DNA from: Thermoleophilaceae bacterium
GTDB taxonomy: Bacteria; Actinomycetota; Thermoleophilia; Solirubrobacterales; Thermoleophilaceae
NCBI GenBank assembly: GCA_030447905.1
Contig: JAUJNZ010000006.1
Coordinates: 69,813 to 133,812 of the forward strand
DNA: 64,000 nt
Reading direction: 5' to 3'
Shown: positions 8,727 through 16,621 of the stretch, piece after piece
How the letters are laid out: every line of letters starts with the position of its first letter
Numbering within the stretch: position 1 is the first letter of the stretch
Notes under the pieces: model-generated
Told to the model about the DNA's origin: nothing
Databases searched by the model: none
The model's input: the letters and a program-made list of their open reading frames with translations, nothing else
Program-made: the position numbers and the translations under genes

Positions 8727-9683
8727 ATGTCCGCCCCGGGACGCACCGCCGCCGATCTGACCGAGCGCCTGCTCGCCGGCGACAAGCGCGCCCTCGCCCG
8801 TGGGATCTCGCTGGTCGAGGACGACGATCCCGAGGGCTGGGCGCTCGTGCAGGAGGTCTATCCGCGGACGGGCCGAGCCGAGGTAATCGGCTTCACCGGA
8901 CCTCCGGGGGTCGGCAAGTCGACGCTCATCGGCGCGCTCGTGCGTCACGCCCGCGCGCGCGAGCGCCAGATCGCCGTGCTTTCGATCGACCCCTCCTCGC
9001 CCTTCACCAAGGGCGCCCTGCTGGGCGACCGGATTCGCCTTTCGGAGCACTTCCTCGACAGCGGCGTGTTCATCCGCTCGATGGCGACCCGGGGATCGCT
9101 CGGGGGCCTGTCCGAGGCGAGCTTGCAGGCCGCGCTGCTCATGGACGCCTCTGGCAAGGATCAAATCCTGCTGGAGACCGTCGGCGTCGGGCAGGCCGAG
9201 GTCGACATCATCGACCACGCCGACACCGTGGTGCTCGTCCTCCAGCCCGGCTCGGGCGACTCGATCCAGGCGCTCAAGGCCGGCGTCATGGAGATCCCCG
9301 ACGTGATCGTCGTCAACAAGTCACACCATCCGCTCACCGACACCATGGTCCGCGAGATCCGCGGGATCCTGTCGCTCGCGCGGGAGCAGAGCTGGCGGGT
9401 ACCGATCGTCCGCACCGAGGCCGCCGCCGACACGGGGATCGAGGAGCTCGTCGAGAAGATGGGCGAGCACCGCCGGTACGTCGAGGCCGACGGCACGCTC
9501 GCCGAGCGCCGCCGGCGCAACCTCGAGAACGAAGTCCTGACGCTGGCAGCGGTGCGGCTGCGAAGCCGCCTCGAGGAGTCGACGCGCGACGACGCCGGCG
9601 TGCGCGAGCTGCTCGAGGAGGTCGTGGCCCGGCGAGTCGACCCCGCGACGGCGGCGGCGAGGTTGCTCGAGCGGGAGGTCTGA
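8727..9683 (+). CDS. meaB: MeaB/ArgK-family G-protein chaperone of methylmalonyl-CoA mutase
   Basis: A 318-residue SIMIBI GTPase that protects and reloads B12-dependent acyl-CoA mutases. The P-loop is GPPGVGKST (residues 58-66), switch regions include SIDPSSPFTKGALLGDRIR and LLETVGVGQAEVD, and the C-terminal dimerisation region is present. One oddity: the guanine-specificity motif NKxD reads NKSH (197-200), so the usual Asp is His. A TACCAT -10-like box ends 10 bp before the ATG, leaving at most a very short leader. A B12-binding mutase subunit lies 9 kb downstream; no large mutase subunit is in the window. Confidence 0.92.
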   Translation: MSAPGRTAADLTERLLAGDKRALARGISLVEDDDPEGWALVQEVYPRTGRAEVIGFTGPPGVGKSTLIGALVRHARARERQIAVLSIDPSSPFTKGALLGDRIRLSEHFLDSGVFIRSMATRGSLGGLSEASLQAALLMDASGKDQILLETVGVGQAEVDIIDHADTVVLVLQPGSGDSIQALKAGVMEIPDVIVVNKSHHPLTDTMVREIRGILSLAREQSWRVPIVRTEAAADTGIEELVEKMGEHRRYVEADGTLAERRRRNLENEVLTLAAVRLRSRLEESTRDDAGVRELLEEVVARRVDPATAAARLLEREV

Positions 9684-9738
9684 GCTCAGGCTCCCGTGCC
9701 CGGGCGACCTTTCTGCGCACGTTTGCAGGCAAACTCTC

Positions 9739-9744
9739 TACACT
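9739..9744 (+). promoter_or_regulatory. -10 box TACACT before the riboswitch
   Basis: TACACT lies directly before the structured leader, which would start transcription near 9751. No convincing -35 hexamer is seen. The assignment rests on position and on the TANNNT form seen at other starts in this window. Confidence 0.4.
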
Positions 9745-9925
9745 GCGCCGCTGTCCAACGCAGTCTGCCGAGTTCTCGCCGCTCCGGGCGGCGGGGAACG
9801 GGGGAACCGTTCGGGCCGGTCGCGGCCGGCCCACGGGGCGAGTTGCCGCCCGTGTGCGGCATAGCGCGTTCTCTTCGCGCGAGCCCGTCAGCTAACCCCG
9901 TAGGCGCCAAGAGAGACGACGAAAG
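9745..9925 (+). promoter_or_regulatory. c-di-AMP riboswitch (ydaO/yuaA class)
   Basis: The leader has the landmarks of the ydaO class: CTGCCGAG, then GGGGAACGGGGGAACC, an internal GGGGCGAGTTG segment, and the hallmark 3' block CCCGTCAGCTAACCCCGTAG (9895-9903), which ends in GGCGCC. It lies 5' of a resuscitation-promoting-factor-like wall hydrolase, the same arrangement as at rpfA in Streptomyces and Mycobacterium. Known biology: ydaO RNAs bind cyclic di-AMP and usually switch expression off, linking osmotic state to wall remodelling. Boundaries are approximate. The terminator or RBS-sequestering element was not resolved by eye. Confidence 0.88.
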
Positions 9926-9935
9926 GGAGAGCCCC

Positions 9936-11081
9936 GTGGTTGCCAGCACGCTTCCGGACCCCTACGCCCCTGAGCGGTTCCATCGCTCGCTCGAGCGTTC
10001 CCGCCGCCGCCGCGCGGCGGCGACCTCCGCGCGGCGTCGGCGCCGTCGCCAGATACCGACCACCGGAGCGTTCATGGTCGCAGCGGCGACCTTCGCCGCC
10101 GCGCCGACCGTCAACCTGGCCTCGGCGCACCCAGGCGGTGGCAGCACCGCCGCGACCAGCGTCGAGCTCGAGACCTGGTACCAGCTGGGCTCGACCGGCT
10201 CGGGCGTGCTCGCCGTGCAGGGTGCCGTCGGCGTCGCCCAGGACGGGGTCTTCGGTCCGGGGACCGACGCTGCCGTCCGGTCCTTCCAGCAACGCAACGG
10301 ACTGCTTGAGGACGGCATCGTGGGTCCAGAGACCTTCGCCGCACTCGGACTCGGTGGCGAGGCGTCGGTGAGCTCGGAGTCCGGGGCTGACGAGGATTCG
10401 TCGGGCGACGAGTCAGCGTCGACGGATGTCGAGGGGGAGACGAACGCGGAGGCTTCGCCGAGTGAGGCCGACCAACCTTCGACGATCACCGAGGAGCCGA
10501 CCGACGAGGCCAAGCAGGCCGAGCCCCCCGAGTCGTCGAGCGACGAAGTCGAGCAGCCCGAGCCGACCGAGTCGTCGAGCGATGAGAAGACGGAGGAGGA
10601 GAGCGACGCCGACGAGCAGGCTGCCGCCGAGGCTCGGGCTCAGGAGGAGGCCGAGGCCCAAGCCGATGCCCAGGCACAGGAGGAGGCCGCTCAGGCCGAC
10701 GCCGAGGCGCGAGCGGAGGCGGAGGCGGAAGCGCAGGCCGAGGCAGAAGCGCAGGCCGAGGCCGAGGAGCAGGCCGAGGAGCAGGCAGCGGCCGAGGAGG
10801 AAGAGAGCGCCGCCAGCGAGGGAGACGGCTCCGACTCGCCGAGCTCCTCGAGTGTCTCCTCCGACCTCGAGGGCATCGCTCAGTGCGAGTCGGGCGGCAA
10901 CGCCTCCGCGGTCAGCTCCGATGGCCAGTACCGCGGCAAGTACCAGTTCGACCGCTCGACCTGGGCGGGGCTCGGCGGCAGTGGCGATCCGGCCGAGGCC
11001 TCAGAGGCCGAGCAGGACCGCCTCGCGGGCCAGCTTTACGGGCAGTCGGGCTCGGCGCCCTGGGCCAACTGCGCGAGGTAG
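9936..11081 (+). CDS. secreted cell-wall hydrolase: peptidoglycan-binding domain plus Rpf-like transglycosylase
   Basis: A 381-residue protein from GTG 9936, chosen because AAAGGGAG precedes it and the riboswitch ends just upstream. An Arg-rich N-terminus and hydrophobic segment (residues 41-65) act as export signal. A PG_binding_1 domain follows (VAQDGVFGPGTDAAVRSFQQ, about 85-138). An acidic linker of about 165 residues rich in Glu, Ala, Gln and Ser comes next. The last 72 residues are a transglycosylase/Rpf domain with the catalytic Glu318 in CESGGN and paired Cys317/Cys379. It probably cleaves peptidoglycan outside the cell, under c-di-AMP control. Confidence 0.87.
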   Translation: MVASTLPDPYAPERFHRSLERSRRRRAAATSARRRRRRQIPTTGAFMVAAATFAAAPTVNLASAHPGGGSTAATSVELETWYQLGSTGSGVLAVQGAVGVAQDGVFGPGTDAAVRSFQQRNGLLEDGIVGPETFAALGLGGEASVSSESGADEDSSGDESASTDVEGETNAEASPSEADQPSTITEEPTDEAKQAEPPESSSDEVEQPEPTESSSDEKTEEESDADEQAAAEARAQEEAEAQADAQAQEEAAQADAEARAEAEAEAQAEAEAQAEAEEQAEEQAAAEEEESAASEGDGSDSPSSSSVSSDLEGIAQCESGGNASAVSSDGQYRGKYQFDRSTWAGLGGSGDPAEASEAEQDRLAGQLYGQSGSAPWANCAR

Positions 11082-11106
11082 CCGTCGCAATCCGACGCTG
11101 ATCGGC

Positions 11107-11139
11107 GCGCCCGCTCCGCCGCGCCAGCGGGGCGGGCGC
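11107..11139 (+). terminator. strong GC hairpin after the wall hydrolase gene
   Basis: A 13-bp stem (11107-11119 with 11127-11139, one G-T wobble) around a 7-base loop lies 26 bp after the stop codon. There is no T run, as is common in high-GC actinobacteria, so termination is likely but not certain. Confidence 0.5.
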
Positions 11140-11270
11140 CCGACGTGGGCGAAGTCCATCTGGGCGCTACCACGACCTGGCCTTAGGAGTGCTGAGCCAG
11201 CGTCGCGGCGGCCCCCGCGAGGGACGAGGCCCATACCCCGAGGGTGAGCGCCGAGTTCGGGGCGAGCGGG

Positions 11271-11882
11271 TTACGCCGTCTCCACGCCGACCGCCGACTC
11301 GAGCTCGGCGACCACCCGCGCCAGCTCCTCCGCCATCGGACCCGGCAGCCGCTCGCGGTAGATGCCCGCGAGCGAGCGGTAGTACCAGAGCTGATCCGCG
11401 GCCGAGCGCGTCTTGAACCGCTCGAACACGCGCTCGCCCGACGTCCGGTAGTCGCGCAGCAGGGCACCCGCGTTGTGCAGCTTGTCGGCGAGCGACACGC
11501 GCAGGACGCTCTCGGAGACTCCGGGCTCCACGAGGTGATCGAGGTAGGCCTGCTTACGCTCGCGCCACGGCGGCTTGGGCTCCTCGAAGGTGTCGCTGCA
11601 CCCGGCGACGATCGCGGCCACCGCATCCCCGAACTGCTCGCGGATCGCCTCCAGGCGAGGCTCCCCGCCAGCGTCCTCGGCCGCGTCGTGGAGCAGCGCA
11701 CCGATCGCCTCGTCCTCGGTCCCGCCGTCCTCGAGGACGAGCGCGGTGACAGCGAGTAGGTGCGCGAGGTAGGGGACGGCGGTGCCCTTGCGACCTTGTC
11801 CGTCGTGGAGTCGTCGTGCCTCTGACACGGCCTCGGTCACTCGCCGCGAGAGCTCGGTGGGAGCTGGCTTCGCGGCGGCCAC
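11271..11882 (-). CDS. HD-domain phosphohydrolase, RelA/SpoT hydrolase-like
   Basis: A 203-residue protein matching the N-terminal HD hydrolase domain of RelA/SpoT and the small alarmone hydrolases. His26 lies in RLHDGQGRKG, then VPYLAHLLAV (His41), LLHDAAED (His65-Asp66) and LADKLHN, which together form the Mn-binding HD site. The synthetase and regulatory domains of full Rel proteins are absent. Hydrolysis of (p)ppGpp or a related nucleotide in the cytoplasm is the likely role, inferred from the family. It is convergent with the wall hydrolase gene and separated from it by a hairpin. Confidence 0.83.
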   Translation of the reverse strand: MAAAKPAPTELSRRVTEAVSEARRLHDGQGRKGTAVPYLAHLLAVTALVLEDGGTEDEAIGALLHDAAEDAGGEPRLEAIREQFGDAVAAIVAGCSDTFEEPKPPWRERKQAYLDHLVEPGVSESVLRVSLADKLHNAGALLRDYRTSGERVFERFKTRSAADQLWYYRSLAGIYRERLPGPMAEELARVVAELESAVGVETA

Positions 11883-12071
11883 GTAGGCGTCAGAGTACGC
11901 GAGGGGCAGAGCTCGGCGCGGCCGGGCGTGCCTGTTGCGGCCGCTTCGACGCCCGCCAGAGCGGCCATCTTGACTTCGTGCCCGCCGCCGGCCAAAACTT
12001 AGTTGTCGTGCGAGGCGTCACCCTGCTGAACGGGCGACCGAGCCGTCTCCCCTGCCCCGGGAGAGCGGAGG

Positions 12072-13550
12072 TCAGCGCTTCGATCCCGCCTTCTGCGCCA
12101 GCTCCACCAGCATCCGCACGCCCCACCCGCTCGCCCCGTTGCCTACGTACTTGCGGGTCATCCCCCACGCCACCCCGGCGATGTCGACGTGGACCCACGG
12201 GCGGTCGTCGACGAACTGGCGCAGGAACTCGGCGGCGTAGATCGACATCGCCTTGCGCTGCTCGCTCGCGTTGGTGAGGTCGGCGTACTTTCCCTTGGTG
12301 AGCTCGAAGTACTCGGGGTGGAGGGGAAGGCGCCAGCCGATCTCTCCTGTGGTCGAGCAGGCGCCCTCCACCTCGCCGTACCAGTCGTCGTCGTTCGAGA
12401 AGAGGCCCGCGTGGGTCGCCCCGAGGGCGACGATGATCGCCCCGGTGAGCGTGGCCAGATCGACGATCCGCTCGCAGCCCTGATCGACTGCGTAGGCCAG
12501 GGCGTCGGCGAGCAGCAGGCGACCCTCGGCGTCGGTGTTGTTGACCTCGATCGTCTTGCCGTTCATCGCGGTGACGATGTCGCCGGGCTTGACCGAGCGC
12601 CCGCTCGGCATGTTCTCGGTCGAGGGCACCACGGCGGTGATCTGCACCGGCACCGCGAGCGTGGCGATCGCACCCATGGCCTCGAGCACGGCCGCTCCGC
12701 CCGACATGTCGAACTTCATCTCCTGCATCTTTGCCGCCGGCTTGATCGAGATGCCGCCGGTGTCGAAGGTCACGGCCTTGCCCACGAAGCCGAGGTGCGA
12801 GCCGCCGCCCGCTGCGCCGGCGTAGCGCAGGACGATCAGCTGCGGCTCCTCGTAGGTGCCCTGCGCCACGGAAGAGAAGGCGCCCATGCCGAGCGAGCGG
12901 ATGCCCTCGCGGTCGAAGGTCTCAAGCGTCAGGGACTCGTGCTCCTCGGCGAGCTCGCGCGCGCGATCGGCGAGGAAGGTGGGGGTGGCCACGTTCGCCG
13001 GCGTGTTCTGGAGGTCGCGGGCGGCGTTCTGGGCGGTCGTCACGATCCGCGCCCGCTCGGCCTCGCCCTGGAGGTCGATGCCCTCGGGGATGCGCTCGCT
13101 CACGAGCTCGAGGGACTCGACCTCGGGGGGCGAATCCTCGTCGTCCTCGGACTTCGACTTGTAGCGATCGAACTTGTAGAGCTTGAGCAGCGTGCCTTCG
13201 ACGAGCCCCGCGGCCACACCGTCGAACTCCGGCACGGCCCAGCTCAGAGACCGGGCGCCGAGCGCGCCCGCGCGCTCGGCCACCCCGGCCGCCGCCGTCC
13301 GCGCCTTCTCGGCGCTGAGCTCGTCACGCTTGCCGAGCCCGGCGACGATCACCCGCCGCAGCGCGCCGCCCGGCGCCTCCTCGTGCGTCACCGCGACCTT
13401 CTCGAGCTTGCCCTTGGCCTCACCGGATTCGACGAGCGCCTGGAGCCGCTCCTCGGCGAGCGCCTCGCCCTCGAACAGGCCGACCACGCGGGTGTCGGCC
13501 ACGGTCTGGGTGGGATCGCCTTGGCGGGTCGTGACCGTGATGCTCGGCAT
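12072..13550 (-). CDS. pepA: leucyl aminopeptidase (M17)
   Basis: A 492-residue M17 aminopeptidase that removes N-terminal residues from peptides in the cytoplasm, using two metal ions. The C-terminal catalytic domain has VGKAVTFDTGGISIKPA with the Lys and Asp metal ligands, EMKFDMSGGAAVL, and the family signature NTDAEGRLLLADAL. The N-terminal macro-like domain (residues 1-170) contains an acidic stretch (SKSEDDEDSPPE) not typical of the family. Start ATG at 13550. It is divergent from the thiolase gene across 85 bp, which must hold both promoters. Confidence 0.93.
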   Translation of the reverse strand: MPSITVTTRQGDPTQTVADTRVVGLFEGEALAEERLQALVESGEAKGKLEKVAVTHEEAPGGALRRVIVAGLGKRDELSAEKARTAAAGVAERAGALGARSLSWAVPEFDGVAAGLVEGTLLKLYKFDRYKSKSEDDEDSPPEVESLELVSERIPEGIDLQGEAERARIVTTAQNAARDLQNTPANVATPTFLADRARELAEEHESLTLETFDREGIRSLGMGAFSSVAQGTYEEPQLIVLRYAGAAGGGSHLGFVGKAVTFDTGGISIKPAAKMQEMKFDMSGGAAVLEAMGAIATLAVPVQITAVVPSTENMPSGRSVKPGDIVTAMNGKTIEVNNTDAEGRLLLADALAYAVDQGCERIVDLATLTGAIIVALGATHAGLFSNDDDWYGEVEGACSTTGEIGWRLPLHPEYFELTKGKYADLTNASEQRKAMSIYAAEFLRQFVDDRPWVHVDIAGVAWGMTRKYVGNGASGWGVRMLVELAQKAGSKR

Positions 13551-13635
13551 GGACGCGGGGAGTCTACGGAGCGGCGACGGATATCGTTCGCCTCCGACCG
13601 GATCGCAGATCCAACCGCCAGGAGGCACACCGACC

Positions 13636-14820
13636 ATGCCCAAGACCGTCGTCCTCGGCGCCGCCCGCACCCCCTTTGGCAAGCTCGGCGGCGCGCTCTC
13701 CTCGCTCGACGCCACCGACCTCGGCGCCCGCGCCGTCGAGGCCGCGCTCGAGCGCGCCGAGGTCGCGCGGGGCGAGGTCGAAGGGATGGCCTTCGGCCAG
13801 GTGCTCCAGGCCGGGCAGGGCCAGGTCCCGAGCCGCCAGGTGCAGATCAAGGCCGGCATCCCCAAGGAGGTTCCCTCGGAGACCATCAACAAGGTGTGCG
13901 CGTCGGGCCTGCGCAGCGCAGGCATCATCGATCAGGGCGTACGAGCCGGAGACCTCGACGTCGCGGTGGCGGGTGGCATGGAGTCCATGTCGAGGGCGCC
14001 CTATCTGATGCCCGAGGGGCGCTTCGGCCACCGCATGGGCGACGCGAAGCTGCTCGACTCCATGACCCACGACGGCCTGCGCAATCCCTTCACGGGCAAG
14101 CAGATGGCCTCCGAGGCCTCCGAGGTCGCCGACGAGCTCGAGATGACGCGCGCCGACATGGACAAGTACGCCCTGCGCTCGCACGAGCTCGCGACCGACG
14201 CGATCGACGACGGCCGCCTGCCCGAGGAGATCGTCCCGATCACGATCACGGATCGCAAGAAGGGGGAGATCGAGGTCGCCATCGACGAGGGGCCGCGCTC
14301 CGACGCCTCGCTCGAGTCGATGTCGAAGCTCAAGCCGCTGTCGGAGGGCGGGTCGCATACCGCGGGGAACTCGCCGGGGGTAAACGACGGCGCGGCGGCG
14401 CTCGTGCTCGTCTCCGAGGAGTGGGCACAGCGCAACGGCAAGGAGGTGTTGGCCCGCATAGTCGCCACCGGGGCCGTGGCCGACGACTTCGCCTACCTCG
14501 CGCGAACCCCGGCGAACGCGACGAAGGCGGCGCTCGAGAAAGCCGGCCTCTCGGTCGACGACATCGACCTGTTCGAGATCAACGAGGCCTTCGCCTCGGT
14601 GGCGCTCAACTCGATGCGGATGCTCGGCGTGCCCGAGGACAAGGTCAACGTGAACGGCGGGGCCATCGCGCTCGGCCATCCGATCGGCGCCTCGGGGGCA
14701 CGCATCGTCGGGACGCTGATCCACGAGCTGCGCCGCCGCGGCGGCGGTCTCGGGTGCGCTGCGATCTGCTCGGGGGGCGGCCAGGGCGACGCGATGATCG
14801 TCGAGGTGAACGGGGGATAG
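13636..14820 (+). CDS. acetyl-CoA C-acetyltransferase (thiolase)
   Basis: A 394-residue thiolase that condenses or cleaves acyl-CoA in beta-oxidation or acetoacetyl-CoA metabolism. The acyl-accepting Cys88 is in NKVCASGLRS, the NEAFA and GHPIGASG motifs follow, and the second catalytic Cys is in CSGGGQGD. A consensus RBS (AGGAGG, 13620-13625) lies 10 bp before the ATG. The length is normal. With the ETF genes and the B12 mutase parts nearby, it fits a fatty-acid or branched-chain breakdown theme. Chain-length preference cannot be read from the sequence. Confidence 0.94.
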   Translation: MPKTVVLGAARTPFGKLGGALSSLDATDLGARAVEAALERAEVARGEVEGMAFGQVLQAGQGQVPSRQVQIKAGIPKEVPSETINKVCASGLRSAGIIDQGVRAGDLDVAVAGGMESMSRAPYLMPEGRFGHRMGDAKLLDSMTHDGLRNPFTGKQMASEASEVADELEMTRADMDKYALRSHELATDAIDDGRLPEEIVPITITDRKKGEIEVAIDEGPRSDASLESMSKLKPLSEGGSHTAGNSPGVNDGAAALVLVSEEWAQRNGKEVLARIVATGAVADDFAYLARTPANATKAALEKAGLSVDDIDLFEINEAFASVALNSMRMLGVPEDKVNVNGGAIALGHPIGASGARIVGTLIHELRRRGGGLGCAAICSGGGQGDAMIVEVNGG

Positions 14821-14855
14821 CCGCCCTCGGCTCCCCGGCGGGAACCGGCGCGACC

Positions 14856-15644
14856 GTGCGGGGCGGCGCCGCCTTCTTCGACCTCGACAGGACGCTGATC
14901 GAGGGCTCGAGCGCGATCCACATCGGGCGAGCGGCCTACCGGCGCGGACTCCTCAGCCGCAGCGAGCTCGCCCGCGGCCTGTGGGCGAACGTTCGCTTCC
15001 GGCTCAGCGGCTCGACCGACGAGCAGAGCACCGTCCTGCGCGAGCGGATCCTCGACTCGATCGCCGGCCAGCGGGTGATCGACCTCGCGCGCCTGGGGCC
15101 CGACGTCCTCGCCGGCATCCTCCCTCATCTCTACCCGGAGACCCTGCGCGTCGCCTACGAGCACCAGGACGCCGGTCGCCCCGCCTACATCGTCACCGCC
15201 GCCTCGCAGGAACTCGCCGAGGTGCTCGCTCGGGTGCTGATCCTCGACGCCGGCATCGGGACGCGCTCCGAGTCTCGTGACGGCGTCTACACCGGCCGTG
15301 CCGACGGACCGTTCGTCTACGGCGAGGGAAAGGCCGTCGCCATCCGGGAGGTCGCCGAGCGCGAGGGCGTCGACCTGTCGGCCTCGTTCGCCTACTCGGA
15401 CTCGGCCTCCGACCTGCCGATGCTGCGCCTCGTCGGCCATCCGGTTGCGGTCAACCCCGACGCCGCGCTCGAGAAGGTCGCCCGGGCGGAGGGCTGGCAG
15501 GTCATGCGCTTCGACAAGCTCGGGCGGCGGCTGCGGGTCGCCGGCGCGGCGGCGGCGGTGGGCGTGTTGGGCGGAGGCGGCGGCTACGCCTTCGCCCGGC
15601 ACAAACCGCGGCACGCCTGGTGGCGGCGAGTAGGACTGGGGTAG
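14856..15644 (+). CDS. HAD-IB family phosphatase with C-terminal membrane anchor
   Basis: A 262-residue haloacid dehalogenase of subclass IB (SerB-like). Motif I is AFFDLDRTLIEGSS (nucleophile Asp), motif II is the TAAS segment in AYIVTAASQE, and motif III plus the acidic pair are in GEGKAVAIRE and YSDSASDLPML. A Gly/Ala-rich hydrophobic segment near residues 225-250, followed by basic residues, suggests a single membrane anchor. GTG start chosen because motif I follows within 8 residues. It begins 35 bp after the thiolase and is probably cotranscribed. Substrate unknown; homologues act on phosphoserine or phospholipid-type esters. Confidence 0.82.
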   Translation: MRGGAAFFDLDRTLIEGSSAIHIGRAAYRRGLLSRSELARGLWANVRFRLSGSTDEQSTVLRERILDSIAGQRVIDLARLGPDVLAGILPHLYPETLRVAYEHQDAGRPAYIVTAASQELAEVLARVLILDAGIGTRSESRDGVYTGRADGPFVYGEGKAVAIREVAEREGVDLSASFAYSDSASDLPMLRLVGHPVAVNPDAALEKVARAEGWQVMRFDKLGRRLRVAGAAAAVGVLGGGGGYAFARHKPRHAWWRRVGLG

Positions 15645-15687
15645 GGCCCCCGCCCGAACACCGCATTCGCGCGCGCGGTGCGTCCGG

Positions 15688-16257
15688 CTACTCGGCCCGC
15701 AGCTCGTCGTCGCGCCCAAGGCGGCGTCCGAGCCACACCGCCCCGAGGGCCAGAGCGACCACGGGGGCGAGCGCGGCCGCCGCCGACACGAGCGCGGCGA
15801 CCAACGCGAGCCCGAACCCGACGGCGACTACGATCACGAGCATCCCCGCGACGGGCGAGGAGAAGAGCACCTCGATCAGTGCGAACGCGGGAAGCCCAAG
15901 CAAGACCAGCGTGGCGACCGCGGAGATGGCGAGAAGCAGCCGCCGGCGCCTTGCTCCCGATCGCCTTACCGGGGTCATGGGCAGGTCGCTCGCCACCGCG
16001 GCGAGGTCTGAGTAGGTGACCGCTCGGTAGGCCGCCTCGACCCGTGCGGAGAGTTCGTCAGCACTCAGCCGCCCTTCGGCGCAACCCTGCGCGAGGAAGG
16101 CCGCCATCCACTCGCGGTCGGCGTCGGCGGCGCGCAGGTGGGGCGACTCAACAAAGATCAGCCAATTGTCGCGCGGGCGGGCGCGGCGCGCAACCCCTCG
16201 CGCTTCGCTCGGGTCGCCGCCGCACCCGGCGCCGCCGATTCGACGCCGGGGGCGCAT
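15688..16257 (-). CDS. DUF1707 domain membrane protein
   Basis: The DUF1707 domain (HLRAADADREWMAAFLAQGC, then GRLSADELSARVEAAYRAVT and SDLAAVASDLP) lies near residues 40-95 of the longest frame. Two or three membrane helices follow. DUF1707 is an actinobacterial domain of about 50 residues usually fused to membrane or regulatory segments, with no settled function. The start is uncertain because the residues before the domain look unconserved; the true start may lie near 16150. A perfect palindrome at 16304-16321 lies upstream and could be its operator. Confidence 0.7.
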   Translation of the reverse strand: MRPRRRIGGAGCGGDPSEARGVARRARPRDNWLIFVESPHLRAADADREWMAAFLAQGCAEGRLSADELSARVEAAYRAVTYSDLAAVASDLPMTPVRRSGARRRRLLLAISAVATLVLLGLPAFALIEVLFSSPVAGMLVIVVAVGFGLALVAALVSAAAALAPVVALALGAVWLGRRLGRDDELRAE

Positions 16258-16621
16258 TGGCGACCACTACACGGCGCCCCGAGCGCGACGCCCTCTTCAC
16301 CACGGTCACGAGATCGTGACCAAGAGGGTCGACCCGTTCTCGGCTGCCACTTGGGTCGCCCGCCGACCGATCGCACGAAGGAGCGCGAGGAGTCGGGCGC
16401 GCGATACGGCGCCGAGCGAGGCGGCAATACACCGAAGTCGCCGCAAGTTCTGAGCCCGGCGCCAGTGGTTGGAGCCCCCACCCCTGGGGTAACGAAAACC
16501 CGACGCCCGGGCCGAGGCCCCTCAGCATCGATGTTCGAGCCGCTCCGGGGCTCCGTGTCAAGCAGAGAGGCCAAGCCCGCTCTAGGCCGCCAGCGGGCAC
16601 ACCATCGAGGAGGGAAGAGAG
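16258..16621 (+). other. divergent intergenic region between DUF1707 and MetE-like genes
   Basis: 364 bp with no credible gene. It holds the GGTCACGA palindrome described separately, the short repeat CCCACCCCTGGGG near 16475-16490, and an RBS (GAGGAGGGAAGAGAG) just before 16622. I checked for S-adenosylmethionine and cobalamin riboswitch landmarks, which would suit a MetE-like gene, and found none that match. Confidence 0.6.
16304..16321. promoter_or_regulatory. perfect inverted repeat, candidate operator or hairpin
   Basis: GGTCACGA-GA-TCGTGACC is an 8-bp perfect dyad with a 2-bp centre. Outer arms CCCTCTT (16291-16297) and AAGAGGG (16322-16328) are also complementary, with a 6-base asymmetric bulge. 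It could be a regulator binding site for either divergent gene, or a hairpin. Confidence 0.5.

Noticed and set aside
12189-14855. Very long open frame on the plus strand across the aminopeptidase and thiolase genes
   Set aside because: It is Arg/Pro/Ala-rich and antisense to or out of frame with well-conserved genes. Only its last part from 14856 (HAD phosphatase) is a real gene. High GC removes stop codons in false frames.
16400-16621. Cobalamin or S-adenosylmethionine riboswitch before the MetE-like gene
   Set aside because: A GCCAGTGG string near 16460 resembles part of a cobalamin element, but the B12 box and other conserved blocks are missing.
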